Source of the DNA: Megachile rotundata
Taxonomy: Eukaryota > Arthropoda > Insecta > Hymenoptera > Megachilidae
Reading direction: 5' to 3'
Length of the DNA: 64,000 bases
NCBI RefSeq assembly: GCF_050947335.1
Contig: NW_027473482.1
Location: 124,001-188,000 of the forward strand
Made by a program: the position numbers and the translations under genes. The notes beneath the pieces were generated by a model. That model did not search any database. It was given only the letters and a program-made list of their open reading frames with translations, and was not told the origin of the DNA. Positions 44,641 to 60,180 of the stretch are shown here, piece by piece. Each line of letters starts with the position of its first letter. Position 1 is the stretch's first letter.

Positions 44641-45029
44641 CAATCACAATCACAGAATCACACAGTCACAATCCCATAATCACAATCCCACAATCACGAT
44701 TACACAATCACGATCACACAGTCACACAATCACAAACACACAGTCACGATCAAACAATCACGATCACACGATAACGATCACACAATCACAATCACACAAT
44801 CACAAACACACAATCACGACCACACAACCACCATCACACAATCACAATCCCACAATCACAATCTCACAATCACAAACACAATCACGATCACACAATCACG
44901 ATCACACAGTCACTATCACACAATCACAATCACACAATCACAATCACAAAATCACAATAACACAATCACAATCACACAATCACAATCACACAATCACAAT
45001 CACACAATCACAATCACACAATCACAATA
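44641..45029 (+). repeat. Variant spacer between the copies of duplication C
   Basis: cccataatc/cgattacac, acgataacgatc, accaccatcac and aatctcac units, related to about 24800-25130 and 34690-35000. It separates the two 1.5-kb copies. Confidence 0.8.
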
Positions 45030-46150
45030 ACACAATCACAATCACACAGTCACACAATCACAATCACAATCACAATCACAATCACACAATCACAATCACA
45101 CAATCACAATCACACAATCACAATCACACAATCACAATCACACAATCACAATCACACAATCACAATCACACAATCACAATCACACAATCACAATCACACA
45201 ATCACAATCACGATCACACAATCACGATCGCACAGTCACGATCACACAATCACACAATCACACTCCCACAACCACAATCACACAATCATGATCACACAAT
45301 CACAATCACACAGTCACACAGTCGCACAGTCACACAATCACACAATCACACAGTCACAATCGCACAATCACGATCACACAATCACGATCACACAGTCACA
45401 ATCCCACAATCACGATCACACAATTACGATCACACAGTCACGATCACACAATCACAATCACACAATCAGAATCACACAATCACAATAACACAATCACAGT
45501 TACAGAGTCACAATCACACAATCACAATGACACAATCACAATCACACAATCACAGTCACACAATCACAGTCACACAATCACAATCACAAAATCACAATAA
45601 CACAATCACAATCACACAATCACAATCACACAATCACAATCACACAATCACAATCACACAATCACAATCACAATCCCACAATCACAATCACAGAATCACA
45701 GTCAGACAATCACAATCACACAATCACAATCACTCAATCACACAGTCACAATCCCATAATCACAATCCCACACTTACGATCACACAATCACGATCACACA
45801 GTCACAATCCCACAATCACAGTCACACAATCACAGTCACACAATCACAATCACACAATCACAATCACACAATCATATAGTCACAAACCCACAATCACGAT
45901 CACACAAACACGATCACACAGTCACGATCACACAATCACAATCACACAGTCACAATCACACAATCACAATCACACAATCACAATCACACAATCACAATCA
46001 CACAATCACAATCGCGCAATCACAATCACTCAGTCACACAGTCACAATCCCATAATCACAATCCCACAATCACGATCACACAATCACGATCACACAGTCA
46101 CAATCCCACAATCACAGTCACACAATCACAGTCACACAATCCCAATCACA
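45030..46150 (+). repeat. Tandem duplication C, copy 2
   Basis: Offset 1,482 bp for catgatc (43806 against 45288) and aatgacac (44045 against 45527), growing to 1,510 (two extra 14-mers) at the cccaatcac exit (44631 against 46141). Confidence 0.87.
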
Positions 46151-48640
46151 CAATCACAATCCCACAATCACAATCTCACAATCACAAACACAATCACGAT
46201 CACACAATCACGATCACACAGTCACTATCACACAATCACAATCACACAATCACAATCACAAAATCACAATAACACAATCACAATCACACAATCACAATCA
46301 CACAATCACAATCACACAATCACAATCACACAATCACAATCACACAATCACAATAACACAATCACAATCACACAATCACACAATCACGATCACAAAATCA
46401 CGATCGCACAATCACGATCACACAATCACACAATCACAATATCACAATCACAATCACACAATCACAGTCACACAATTACAATCACACAATCACAATCACA
46501 CAAACACACAGTCACAATCGCACAATCACGATCACAAAATCACGATCACACAATCACGATCACACAATCACAATCACACAGTCACACAATCACAATCACA
46601 ATCACAATCACACAATCACAATCACACAGTCACACAGTCGCACAGTCACACAATCACACAATCACACAGTCACAATCGCACAATCACGATCACACAATCA
46701 CGATCACACAATCACAATCACACAGTCACACAATCACAATCACAATCACAATCACAATCACAATCACACAATCACAATCACACAATCACAATCACACAAT
46801 CACAATCACACAATCACAATCACACAATCACAATCACACAATCACAATCACACAATCACAATCACACAATCACAATCACACAATCACAATCACACAATCA
46901 CAATCACACAATCACAATCACGATCGCACAGTCACGATAACACAATCACACAATCACACTCCCACAACCACAATCACACAATCACGATCACACAATCACA
47001 ATCACACAGTCACACAGTCGCACAGTCACACAATCACACAATCACACAGTCACAATCGCACAATCACGATCACACAATCACGATCACACAGTCACAATCC
47101 CACAATCACGATCACACAATTACGATCACACAGTCACGATCACACAATCACAATCACACAATCACAATCACACAATCATATAGTCACAAACCCACAATCA
47201 CTGTCACACAATCACAAACACACAGTCACGATCACACAATCACGATCACACGATCACGATCACACAATCACCATCACACAATCACACAATCACAATCACA
47301 ATCACACAATCACAATAACACAATCACAATCACACAATCACAATCACACAATCACAATCACACAATCACAATAACACAATCACAATGACACAATCACACA
47401 ATCACGATCACAAAATCACGATCGCACAATCACGATCACACAATCACACAATCACAATATCACAATCACAATCACACAATCACAGTCACACAATTACAAT
47501 CACACAATCACAATCGCACAATCACACAGTCACAATCTCACAATCACGATCACACAATCACCATCACACAATCACACAATCACAATCACAATCACACAAT
47601 CACAATAACACAATCACAATCACACAATCACAATCACACAATCACAATCACACAATCACAATAACACAATCACAATCACACAATCACAATCACACAATCA
47701 CAATCACACAATCACAATAACACAATCACAATCACACAATCACACAATCACGATCACAAAATCACGATCGTACAATCACGATCACACAATCACACAATCA
47801 CAATATCACAATCACAATCACACAATCACAGTCACACAATTACAATCACACAATCACAATCGCACAATCACACAGTCACAATCTCACAATCACGATCACA
47901 CAGTCACTGTCACGCAATCCCAATCACACAATCACAATCCCACAATCACAGTCACAAAATCACAGTAATACAATCACAATCACACAATCAAAATCACACA
48001 ATCACAATCACACAATCAAAATCACACAATCACAATCACACAATCACACAGTCACAAGCCCACAATCTCGAACACACAAACACGATCACACAGTCACGAT
48101 CACAAAATCACAATCACACAATCAGAATCACACAATCACAATAACACAATCACACAATCACGATCAGACAATGACGATCACACAATCACGATCACACAAT
48201 CACGATCACACAATCACTATCACACAATCACTATCACAGAATCACGATCACACAATCACACAATCACAATCCCACAATCACAATCACACGATCACAGTCA
48301 CACAATCACAATCACACAATCACAATCACACAATCACAATCACACAATCACAATCACACAATCACAATCACACAATCACAATCACACAATCACAATCACA
48401 CAATCACAATCACACAATCACAATCACACAATCACAATCACACAATCACAATCACACAATCACAATCACACAATCACAATCACACAGTCACACAATCACA
48501 ATCACACAATCACAGTCACACAATCGCAATCACGATCACACAATCACACAATCACAATTCCACAATCACAATCCCACAATCACAGTCACACAATCACAAT
48601 CACACAATCACAATCACACAATCACAATCGCACAATCACA
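46151..48640 (+). repeat. Variant block including duplication D, copy 2
   Basis: aatctcac units, cacaatatcac/caattacaatc, aaacacacagtc (46500), hexamer runs, a consensus run (46769-46918), then from about 46930 the series of 40700-42475: tcatatagtc (about 47176), aatgacacaatcacac (47385), two cacaatatcac copies, cagtaatac, ctcgaacac and aatgacgatc (48171). Confidence 0.82.
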
Positions 48641-51042
48641 ATCGCACAATCACAATCACACAATCACAATCACAATCACAATCACAATCACAATCACAAT
48701 CACACAATCACAATCACACAATCACAATCACACAATCACAATCACACAATCACAATCACACAATCACAATCACACAATCACAATCACACAATCACAATCA
48801 CACAATCACAATCACACAATCACAATCACACAATCACAATCACACAATCACAATCACACAATCACAATCACACAATCACAATCACACAATCACAATCACA
48901 CAATCACAATCACACAAACACACAGTCACAATCGCACAATCACGATCACAAAATCACGATCACACAATCACGATCACACAATCACAATCACACAGTCACA
49001 CAATCACAATCACAATCACAATCACAATCACACAATCACAATCACACAGTCACACAGTCGCACAGTCTCACAATCACACAATCACACAGTCACAATCGCA
49101 CAATCACGATCACACAATCACGATCACACAATCACAATCACACAGTCACACAATCACAAACACAATCACAATCACACAATCACAATCCCACAATCACAGT
49201 CACACAATCACAGTCACACAATCACAATCACACAATCACAATCACACAATCACAATCACACAATCACAATCACACAATCACAATCACACAATCACAATCA
49301 CACAATCACAATCACACAATCACAATCCCACAATCACGATCACACAATTACGATCACACAATCACGATCACACAATCACGATCACACAATCACGATCACA
49401 CAATCACAATCACACAGCCACACAGTCACACAGTCACACAATCACACAATCACACAATCACACAGTCACAATCGCACAATCACGATCACACAATCACGAT
49501 CACACAATGACAATCACACCATCACAATCACACCATGACACAGTCACAATCCCACAATCACAGTCACACAATCACAATCACACAATCACAATCACACAAT
49601 CACTCTCACACAATCACAATCACACAATCACAATCACACAAACACACAGTCACAATCGCACAATCACGATCACAAAATCACGATCACACAATCACGATCA
49701 CACAATCACAGTCACACAGTCACACAATCACAATCACAATCACAATCACGATCACACAATCACAATCACACAGTCACACAATCACAATCACAATCACAAT
49801 CACAATCACAATCACACAATCACAATCACACAATCACAATCACACAATCACAATCACACAATCACAATCACAATCACACAATCACAATCACACAATCACA
49901 ATCACACAATCACAATCACACAATCACAATCACACAATCACAATCACACAATCACAATCACACAATCACAATCACACAATCACAATCACACAATCACAAT
50001 CACACAATCACAATCACACAATCACAATCACACAATCACACAGTCACAAACCCACAATCACGATCACACAAACTCGATCACACAGTCACGATCACACAAT
50101 CACAATCACACAATCACACAGTCACAATCCCACAATCACGATCACACAATCACGATCACACAATCACGATCACACAATCACAATCACATAGTCACTCAAT
50201 CACAATCACAATAACAATCACACAATCACAGTCACACAATCGCAATCACGATCACACAATCACACAATCACAATTCCACAATCACAATCCCACGATCACA
50301 GTCACACAATCACAATCACACAATCACAATCACACAATCACAATCGCACAATCACAATCGCACAATCACAATCGCACAATCACAATAACACAATCACAAT
50401 CACACAATCACAATCACACAATCACAATCACACAATCACAATCACACAATCACAATAACACAATCACAATCACACAATCACAATCACACAATCACGATCA
50501 CAAAATCACGATCGCACAATCACGATCACACAATCACACAATCACAATATCACAATCACAATCACACAATCACAGTCACACAATTACAATCACACAATCA
50601 CAATCGCACAATCACACAGTCACAATCTCACAATCACGATCACACAGTCACTGTCACACAATCCCAATCACACAATCACAATCCCACAATCACAGTCACA
50701 AAATCACAGTAATACAATCACAATCACACAATCAAAATCACACAATCACAATCACACAATCAAAATCACACAATCACAATCACACAATCATACAGTCACA
50801 AGCCCACAATCTCGAACACACAAACACGATCACACAGTCACGATCACAAAATCACAATCACACAATCAGAATCACACAATCACAATAACACAATCACACA
50901 ATCACGATCAGACAATGACGATCACACAATCACGATCACACAATCACGATCACACAATCACTATCACACAATCACTATCACAGAATCACGATCACACAAT
51001 CACACAATCACAATCCCACAATCACAATCACACGATCACAGT
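48641..51042 (+). repeat. Variant block, type II
   Basis: Hexamer run (48665-48705), consensus run (48707-48917), aaacacacagtc, cacagccacac, ccatgacacag (49535), a ctctcac unit, further hexamer runs, aaactcgatc (about 50070), catagtcactcaatc, caattccac, cacaatatcac, cagtaatac, ctcgaacac and gatcagacaatgac (50906). Includes the left end of duplication A, copy 2. Confidence 0.84.
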
Positions 51043-51608
51043 CACACAATCACAATCACACAATCACAATCACACAATCACAATCACACAATCACAATCA
51101 CACAATCACAATCACACAATCACAATCACACAATCACAATCACACAATCACAATCACACAATCACAATCACACAATCACAATCACACAATCACAATCACA
51201 CAATCACAATCACACAATCACAATCACACAATCACAATCACACAATCACAATCACACAATCACAATCACACAATCACAATCACACAATCACAATCACACA
51301 ATCACAATCACACAATCACAATCACACAATCACAATCACACAATCACAATCACACAATCACAATCACACAATCACAATCACACAATCACAATCACACAAT
51401 CACAATCACACAATCACAATCACACAATCACAATCACACAATCACAATCACACAATCACAATCACACAATCACAATCACACAATCACAATCACACAATCA
51501 CAATCACACAATCACAATCACACAATCACAATCACACAATCACAATCACACAATCACAATCACACAATCACAATCACACAATCACAATCACACAATCACA
51601 ATCACACA
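51043..51608 (+). repeat. Homogeneous 14-mer block
   Basis: About 40 perfect units, ended by cacattcacaaacac. Equivalent to 26361-26996. Confidence 0.95.
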
Positions 51609-52356
51609 TTCACAAACACACAGTCACACAATCACAATCACAATCACAATCACACAATCACAATGATACAATCACAATGACACAATCACAATGACACAAT
51701 CACAATGACACAATCACAATGACACAATCACAATGACACAATCACAATCACGATCACACAATCACACAATCACAATCCCACAATCACAGTCACACAATCA
51801 CAGTCACACAATCACAATCACACAATCACAATCACACAATCACAATCACACAATCACAATCACACAATCACAATCACACAATCACAATCACACAATCACA
51901 ATCACACAATCACAATCACACAATCACAATCACACAATCACAATCACACAATCACACAGTCACAAACCCACAATCACGATCACACAAACTCGATCACACA
52001 GTCACGATCACACAATCACAATCACACAATCACACAGTCACAATCCCACAATCACGATCACACAATCACGATCACACAATCACGATCACACAATCACGAT
52101 CACACAATCACAATCACATAGTCACTCAATCACAATCACAATAACAATCACACAATCACAGTCACACAATCACAATCACGATCACACAATCACACAATCA
52201 CAATTCCACAATCACAATCCCACAATCACAGTCACACAATCACAATCACACAATCACAATCACACAATCACAATCACACAATCACAATCGCACAATCACA
52301 ATCGCACAATCACAATCACACAATCACAATCACAATCACAATCACAATCACAATCA
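51609..52356 (+). repeat. Variant block with aatgaca run and hexamer run
   Basis: cacattcacaaacac, aatgatac with five aatgacac units (51660-51740), a consensus run, aaactcgatc, catagtcactcaatc, caattccac, caatcgcac pairs and a hexamer run at about 52322-52356. Collinear with 26997-27716. Confidence 0.87.
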
Positions 52357-52998
52357 CACAATCACAATCACACAATCACAATCACACAATCACAATCACA
52401 CAATCACAATCACACAATCACAATCACACAATCACAATCACACAATCACAATCACACAATCACAATCACACAATCACAATCACACAATCACAATCACACA
52501 ATCACAATCACACAATCACAATCACACAATCACAATCACACAATCACAATCACACAATCACAATCACACAATCACAATCACACAATCACAATCACACAAT
52601 CACAATCACACAATCACAATCACACAATCACAATCACACAATCACAATCACACAATCACAATCACACAATCACAATCACACAATCACAATCACACAATCA
52701 CAATCACACAATCACAATCACACAATCACAATCACACAATCACAATCACACAATCACAATCACACAATCACAATCACACAATCACAATCACACAATCACA
52801 ATCACACAATCACAATCACACAATCACAATCACACAATCACAATCACACAATCACAATCACACTATCACAATCACACAATCACAATCACACAATCACAAT
52901 CACACAATCACAATCACACAATCACAATCACACAATCACAATCACACAATCACAATCACACAATCACAATCACACAATCACAATCACACAATCACAAT
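52357..52998 (+). repeat. Homogeneous 14-mer block
   Basis: About 46 units with one substitution (cacTatc at 52864), leading into gatcattta. Equivalent to 27717-28326. Confidence 0.95.
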
Positions 52999-55900
52999 CA
53001 CGATCATTTAATCACACAGTCACAATCCCACAATCACGATCACACTATCATGATTACACAGTCACGATCGCACAATCACGATCACACAATCACGGCCACA
53101 CAATCACGATCACACAGTCACGATCACACAAACACGATCGCACCATCACGATCACACAATCACGGCCACACAATCACGATCACACAATCACGATCACACA
53201 ATCACGATCACACAATGAAAATCACACCATCACAATCACACCATCACAATCACACCATCACAATCACACCATCACACAGTCACAATCCCACAATCACGAT
53301 CACACAATTACGATCACACAATCACGATCACACAATCACGATCACACAATCACAATCACACAGCCACACAGTCACACAGTCACACAATCACATAATCACA
53401 CAATCACACAGTCACAATCGCACAATCACGATCACACAATCACGATCACACAATCACGATCACACAATGACAATCACACCATCACAATCACACCATGACA
53501 CAGTCACAATCCCACAATCACAGTCACACAATCACAATCACACAATCACAATCACACAATCACAATCACACAATCACAATCACACAATCACAATCACACA
53601 ATCACAATCACGCAATCACAATCACGCAATCACAATCACACAATCACAATCACACAATCACAATCACACAATCACAATCACACAATCACAATCACACAAT
53701 CACAATCACACAATCACAATCACACAATCACAATCACACAATCACAATCACACAATCACAATCACACAATCACAATCACACAATCACAATCACACAAACA
53801 CACAGTCACAATCGCACAATCACGATCACAAAATCACGATCACACAATCACGATCACACAATCACAATCACACAGTCACACAATCACAATCACAATCACA
53901 ATCACACAATCACAATCACACAGTCACACAGTCGCACAGTCACACAATCACACAATCACACAGTCACAATCGCACAATCACGACCACACAATCACGATCA
54001 CACTATCACAATCACACAGTCACACAATCACAATCACAATCACAATCACAATCACACAATCACAATCACACAATCACAATCACACAATCACAATCACACA
54101 ATCACAATCACACAATCGCAATCACGATCACACAATCACTATCGCACAGTCACGATCACACAATCACACAATCACACTCCCACAACCACAATCACACAAT
54201 CACGATCACACAATCACAATCACACAGTCACACAGTCGCACAGTCACACAATCACACAATCACACAGTCACAATCGCACAATCACGATCACACAATCACG
54301 ATCACACAGTCACAATCCCACAATCACGATCACACAATTACGACCACACAGTCACGATCACACAATCACAATCACACAATCACAATCACACAATCATATA
54401 GTCACAAACCCACAATCACTGTCACACAATCACAAACACACAGTCACGATCACACAATCACGATCACACGATCACGATCACACAATCACCATCACACAAT
54501 CACACAATCACAATCACAATCACACAATCACAATAACACAATCACAATCACACAATCACAATCACACAATCACAGTCACACAATTACAATCACACAATCA
54601 CAATCGCACAATCACACAGTCACAATCTCACAATCACGATCACACAATCACCATCACACAATCACACAATCACAATCACAATCACACAATCACAATAACA
54701 CAGTCACAATCACACAATCACAATCACACAATCACAATCACACAATCACAATCACACAATCACAATAACACAATCACAATCACACAATCACACAATCACG
54801 ATCACAAAATCACGATCGCACAATCACGATCACACAATCACACAATCACAATATCACAATCACAATCACACAATCACAGTCACACAATTACAATCACACA
54901 ATCACAATCGCACAATCACACAGTCACAATCTCACAATCACGATCACACAGTCACTGTCACACAATCCCAATCACACAATCACAATCCCACAATCACAGT
55001 CACAAAATCACAGTAATACAATCACAATCACACAATCAAAATCACACAATCACAATCACACAATCACACAGTCACAAGCCCACAATCTCGAACACACAAA
55101 CACGATCACACAGTCACGATCACACAGTCACGATCACAAAATCACAATCACACAATCAGAATCACACAATCACAATAACACAATCACACAATCACGATCA
55201 GACAATGACGATCACACAATCACGATCACACAATCACTATCACACAATAACTATCACAGAATCACGATCACACAATCACACAATCACAATCCCACAATCA
55301 CAATCGCACAATCACACAGTCACAATCTCACAATCACGATCACACAGTCACTGTCACACAATCCCAATCACACAATCACAATCCCACAATCACAGTCACA
55401 AAATCACAGTAATACAATCACAATCACACAATCAAAATCACACAATCACAATCACACAATCAAAATCACACAATCACAATCACACAATCACACAGTCACA
55501 AGCCCACAATCTCGAACACACAAACACGATCACACAGTCACGATCACAAAATCACAATCACACCATCAGAATCACACAATCACAATAACACAATCACACA
55601 ATCACGATCAGACAATGACGATCACACAATCACGATCACACAATCACGATCACACAATCACGATCACACAATCACAATCACACAGTCACTCAATCACAAT
55701 CACAATAACAATCACACAATCACAGTCACACAATCGCAATCACGATCACACAATCACACAATCACAATTCCACAATCACAATCCCACAATCACAGTCACA
55801 CAATCACAATCACACAATCACAATCACACAATCACAATCACACAATCACAATCACACAATCACAATCACACAATCACAATCACACAAACACACAGTCACA

Positions 55901-57860
55901 GTCGCACAATCACGATCACAAAATCACGATCACACAATCACGATCACACAATCACAATCACACAGTCACACAATCACAATCACAATCGCAATCACAATCA
56001 CACAATCACAATCACACAGTCACACAGTCGCACAGTCACAATCGCACAATCACAATCACGATCACACAATCACGATCGCACAGTCACGATCACACAATCA
56101 CACAATCACACTCCCACAACCACAATCACACAATCACGATCACACAATCACAATCACACAGTCACACAGTCGCACAGTCACAGTCACACAATCACACAGT
56201 CACAATCGCACAATCACTATCACACAATCACGATCACACAGTCACAATCCCACAATCACGATCACACAATTACGACCACACAGTCACGATCACACAATCA
56301 CAATCACACAATCAGAATCACACAATCACAATAACACAATCACAGTTACAGAGTCACAATCACACAATCACAATCACACAATCACAGTCACACAATCACA
56401 GTCACACAATCACAATCACACAATCACAATCACACAATCACAATCACGCAATCACAATCACTCAATCACACAGTCACAATCCCATAATCACAATCCCACA
56501 ATCACGATCACACAATCACGATCACACAGTCACAATCCCACAATCACAGTCACACAATCACAGGCACACAATCACAATCACACAATCACAATCACGCAAT
56601 CACAATCACACAATCACAATCACACAATCACAATCACACAATCACAATCACACAATCACAATCACACAATCACAATCACACAATCACAATCACACAGTCA
56701 CAATCACACAATCACAATCACACAATCACAATCACACAATCACAATCACACAATCACAATCACACAATCACACAATCACAATCACACAATCACAATCACA
56801 CAATCACAATCACACAATCACACAATCACAATCACACAATCACAATCGCACAATCACAATCGCACAATCACAATCGCACAATCACAATCGCACAATCACA
56901 ATCACACAATCACGATCACACAGTCACGATCACACAGTCACGATCACAAAATCACAATCACACAATCAGAATCACACAATCACAATAACACAATCACACA
57001 ATCACGATCACACAATGACGATCACACAATCACGATCACACAATCACGATCACACAATCACTATCACACAATCACTATCACACAATCACGATCACACAAT
57101 CACACAATCACAATCACACGATCACAGTCACACAATCACAATAACACAATCACAATCACACAATCACAATCACACAATCACAATCGCACAATCACAATCG
57201 CACAATCACAATCACACAATCACGATCACACAGTCATGATCACACAGTCACGATCACAAAATCACAATCACACAATCACAATCACAAAATCACAATAACA
57301 CAATCACAATCACACAATCACACAATCACGATCACAAAATCACGATCACACAATCACGATCACACAATCACAGTCACACAATCACAATCACACAATCACA
57401 ATCACACAATCGCACAGTCACAATCCCATAATCACAATCCCACAATCACGATCACACAATCACGATCACACAGTCACGATCACACAATCACGATGGACAA
57501 TCACGATCACACAATCACACAATCACAATCCTACAATCACAACCACACAACCACAGTCAGACAATCACAATCACACAATCACACAGTCACAATCCCACAA
57601 TCACGATCACACAATCACGATCACACAATCACAATCACACAGTCACACAATCAAAATCACAATCACACAATCACAATCACAATCACACAATCACGATCAC
57701 ACAATCACGATCGCACAATCACGATCACACAATCACGATCACACAGTCACTATCACACAATCCCAATCACACAATCATAATCCCAAAATCACAGTCGCGA
57801 AATCACAGTCACACAATCACTATCACACAATCACTATCACAGAATCACGATCACACAATC
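52999..57860 (+). repeat. Variant block, type II
   Basis: gatcatttaatc, catgattac (53050), cggccac, caccatc units, ccatgacacag (53495), consensus run (53530-53795), aaacacacagtc, tcatatagtc (about 54393), the doubled 410-bp series ending at 55205 and 55615, cagttacagag (about 56343), caatcgcac units, gatggacaatc (57491) and tcataatcccaaaatc with TCGCGA (about 57776-57800). No gene. Confidence 0.85.
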
Positions 57861-58136
57861 ACAATCACACAATCACAATCACACAATCACAATCACACAA
57901 TCACAATCACACAATCACAATCACACAATCACAATCACACAATCACAATTACACAATCACAATCACACAATCACAATCACACAATCACAATCACACAATC
58001 ACAATCACACAATCACAATCACACAATCACAATCACACAATCACAATCACACAATCACAATCACACAATCACAATCACACAATCACAATCACACAATCAC
58101 AATCACACAATCACAATCACACAATCACAATCACAC
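57861..58136 (+). repeat. Homogeneous 14-mer block at the right edge of duplication A
   Basis: About 20 units with one caatTac substitution at 57950. The first copy of duplication A instead continues with cccacaatc variants at this point, so this is the duplication junction. Confidence 0.92.
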
Positions 58137-58655
58137 AGTCACACAATCACAATCACACAATCACAGTCACACAATCGCAATCACGATCACACAATCACAC
58201 AATCACAATTCCACAATCACAATCCCACAATCACAATCACACAATCACAATCACACAATCACACAGTCACAAACCCACAATCACGATCACACAAACTCGA
58301 TCACACAGTCACGATCACACAATCACAATCACACAATCACACAGTCACAATCCCACAATCACGATCACACAATCACGATCACACAATCACGATCACACAA
58401 TCACGATCACACAATCACAATCACATAGTCACTCAATCACAATCACAATAACAATGACACAATCACAGTCACACAATCGCAATCACGATCACACAATCAC
58501 ACAATCACAATTCCACAATCACAATCCCACAATCACAGTCACACAATCACAATCACACAATCACAATCACACAATCACAATCGCACAATCACAATCGCAC
58601 AATCACAATCACACAATCACAATCACAATCACAATCACAATCACAATCACAATCA
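58137..58655 (+). repeat. Variant block with doubled caattccac cassette
   Basis: cagtcgcaatc, caattccac, aaactcgatc, catagtcactcaatc, then a second caattccac (about 58508), caatcgcac pair and a hexamer run (about 58617-58655). Confidence 0.86.
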
Positions 58656-59515
58656 CACAATCACAATCACACAATCACAATCACACAATCACAATCACAC
58701 AATCACAATCACACAATCACAATCACACAATCACAATCACACAATCACAATCACACAATCACAATCACACAATCACAATCACACAATCACAATCACACAA
58801 TCACAATCACACAATCACAATCACACAATCACAATTACACAATCACAATCACACAATCACAATCACACAATCACAATCACACAATCACAATCACACAATC
58901 ACAATCACACAATCACAATCACACAATCACAATCACACAATCACAATCACACAATCACAATCACACAATCACAATCACACAATCACAATCACACAATCAC
59001 AATCACACAATCACAATCACACAATCACAATCACACAATCACAATCACACAATCACAATCACACAATCACAATCACACAATCACAATCACACAATCACAA
59101 TCACACAATCACAATCACACAATCACAATCACACAATCACAATCACACAATCACAATCACACAATCACAATCACACAATCACAATCACACAATCACAATC
59201 ACACAATCACAATCACACAATCACAATCACACAATCACAATCACACAATCACAATCACACAATCACAATCACACAATCACAATCACACAATCACAATCAC
59301 ACAATCACAATCACACAATCACAATCACACAATCACAATCACACAATCACAATCACACAATCACAATCACACAATCACAATCACACAATCACAATCACAC
59401 AATCACAATCACACAATCACAATCACACAATCACAATCACACAATCACAATCACACAATCACAATCACACAATCACAATCACACAATCACAATCACACAA
59501 TCACAATCACACAAT
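58656..59515 (+). repeat. Homogeneous 14-mer block (about 61 units)
   Basis: Consensus with one visible substitution (caatTac at 58836). About four times longer than the equivalent block at 48707-48917. Confidence 0.95.
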
Positions 59516-59861
59516 CACACAGTCACAAACCCACAATCACGATCACACAAACTCGATCACACAGTCACGATCACACAATCACAATCACACAATCACACAG
59601 TCACAATCCCACAATCACGATCACACAATCACGATCACACAATCACGATCACACAATCACAATCACATAGTCACTCAATCACAATCACAATAACAATCAC
59701 ACAATCACAGTCACACAATCGCAATCACGATCACACAATCACACAATCACAATTCCACAATCACAATCCCACGATCACAGTCACACAATCACAATCACAC
59801 AATCACAATCACACAATCACAATCGCACAATCACAATCGCACAATCACAATCGCACAATCA
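59516..59861 (+). repeat. Variant cassette
   Basis: aaacccac, aaactcgatc, catagtcactcaatc, cagtcgcaatc-type unit, caattccac, cccacGatc and three caatcgcac units. The same cassette is at 50040-50380 and 61270-61620. Confidence 0.88.
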
Positions 59862-60180
59862 CAATAACACAATCACAATCACACAATCACAATCACACAA
59901 TCACAATCACACAATCACAATCACACAATCACAATCACACAATCACAATCACACAATCACAATCACACAATCACAATCACACAATCACAATCACACAATC
60001 ACAATCACACAATCACAATCACACAATCACAATCACACAATCACAATCACACAATCACAATCACACAATCACAATCACACAATCACAATCACACAATCAC
60101 AATCACACAATCACAATCACACAATCACAATCACACAATCACAATCACACAATCACAATCACACAATCACAATCACACAA
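59862..60180 (+). repeat. Homogeneous 14-mer block
   Basis: About 22 perfect units following a TAA-creating caataacac unit, ended by aaacacacagtc. Confidence 0.94.

Larger units (their letters stand above)
48300..51608 (+). repeat. Direct duplication E, copy 1 (partner about 58100-62900)
   Basis: Marker offsets are 11,263 bp (ccatgacacag 49535 against 60798) and 11,235 (aatgacgatc 50915 against 62150), a difference of two 14-mers. The left part (48485 against about 58135) has a smaller offset because the partner carries extra homogeneous blocks and an extra aaactcgatc cassette in its middle. Confidence 0.85.
50385..57860 (+). repeat. Direct duplication A, copy 2 (partner 25690-33140)
   Basis: Collinear with 25690-33140 across about 7.4 kb, including the homogeneous blocks, the aatgaca run, the gatcattta marker, the 410-bp doubled series and gatggacaatc. 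Copy-specific differences include a cacTatc change at 52864, one caccatcag unit near 55561, a different unit number at several points, and one missing cccacaatc unit near 57113. Confidence 0.9.
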
